Assembly: GCA_024734555.1 (NCBI GenBank)
Contig: JANPWX010000480.1
Location: forward strand, 3,682,260-3,746,259
Source: Trochalopteron elliotii
Taxonomy: Eukaryota; Chordata; Aves; Passeriformes; Leiothrichidae
Length of the DNA stretch: 64,000 nt
Reading direction: 5' to 3'
The notes below the pieces were generated by a model. It was not told the DNA's origin. It worked only from the letters and a program-made list of their open reading frames with translations, and did no database searches. How positions within the stretch are numbered: the stretch's first letter is position 1; each line of letters begins with the position of its first letter. A program made the position numbers and the translations under genes. Of the stretch, positions 63,201 through 64,000 are shown one piece after another.

Positions 63201-64000
63201 AGTGAGAAACTGTGTGTGATACAAATCACTTTGTTCTGAACTCTCTTATATTTTCAAAAGTAGAAGGAAACTTTGGTTGGCATTCCAGCCAGAGCTCTGG
63301 GATGAAAGTGCTGGGTCTGTTCCATAGCTGAAAATTACTTTTCTGGCATTGGGAGCAGAATTTATCAGGAAGTTGGTGAGAAAACAGAGTGTTTTTTGTT
63401 AGATGTCAGAGATGCTATCTGACTGAGACCAGGGAGTTTTAATTTTTAACACAGGACTTCTGATGAGAAGAGTATTTTGAGGCAGGGATAAAATCCTGAC
63501 AGCTGAAAACCACATAACTCAATGCCTGTCAGTAATTCTGGCATTGAGGGGGTTTGCAGAGAAGTTCCTTAAGCCTGTCAAGAAACAGTCGTGGAAGGAT
63601 CAGTGGTTACCTACTGGGCTTCCTGTCAGAAATATCTGAGACAAAGTGTGACAGTTTAAAACAAAAAGGATACAAGCAAACATTTGCAGTTGTTGCTTCA
63701 CTGGAGTATTCAACCATGTAATAGTCACAGTGATCTTCTTGGCTGGTATATTACTTAAAAGCCACAGTGAAAGAAGGAAAAGCAAATTCCCCCCAGAATC
63801 CTATATAATTTCTTTTACTTGGATCAAAATACAAGGCCTTTATAAAGCTCAGAACATATATAGAGCTATATAATCTTTTTCATTGCAGTTTTATCACATT
63901 TTACAGTTAAACTAACAGATTTTTAGGTAACAAACGATTATATATGTAAGAAAAATATTTTTTTTAGGATTAAATGGTATTTTTATTACCTCTAGTTAGA
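57271..64000. other. AT-rich non-coding DNA
   Basis: No gene. A GC-richer patch at 57290-57730 includes a frame with a hydrophobic stretch that opens with TTG rather than ATG. A short GGT repeat lies at 58529-58541. Confidence 0.6.

Overview
The window reads as a stretch of bird nuclear DNA, most likely a songbird. It is AT-rich and gene-poor, and is dotted with CR1 LINE remnants (one ending in the diagnostic ATGATTCTATG-type 3' tail) and with short solo retroviral LTRs of several families. There is no operon structure, no tRNA or rRNA, no CRISPR array and nothing prokaryotic. Nearly every short open frame looks like chance or lies opposite the one real gene.

Only one protein-coding gene is convincing: an intronless testis-specific serine/threonine kinase of the TSSK1/TSSK2 type on the minus strand (22602-23576, 324 aa). 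All catalytic motifs are intact. It has a good start context, a likely ATTAAA poly(A) signal 51 nt past the stop, and a CRE-like site about 170 nt upstream. It forms a GC-rich island with no neighbouring gene in the window.

The region upstream of the kinase (23826-25078) is the most unusual part. A minus-strand LTR with perfect 6-bp target duplications (CATGGC) points at the kinase. A second LTR with its own perfect 6-bp duplications (AGGACT) is inserted inside it in the opposite orientation. A third, degraded ERVL-like LTR lies just beyond. The outer LTR's TATA box faces the kinase, and its AATAAA lies upstream of the predicted transcription start, so LTR-driven transcription of the kinase is plausible.

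The rest, by region: 1-11149 is non-coding. At 11150-12003 a CR1 is split by a solo LTR, whose family recurs at 37980-38424 and 54678-55122. Two copies of a different LTR family lie at 14268-14572 and 33279-33582. CR1 tails lie at 19668-20056, 41192-41500 and 57214-57270. Tandem repeats include a 20-bp minisatellite (44725-45125), a triplicated 48-mer (32499-32646), a 44-bp duplication (41004-41091) and a 47-T run (52862-52908). Two diverged copies of an unrecognised ~140-bp sequence lie about 1 kb apart (41845-41990 and 42902-43040). The remaining sequence is unremarkable AT-rich DNA; a few stretches look like possible regulatory DNA, on weak evidence.
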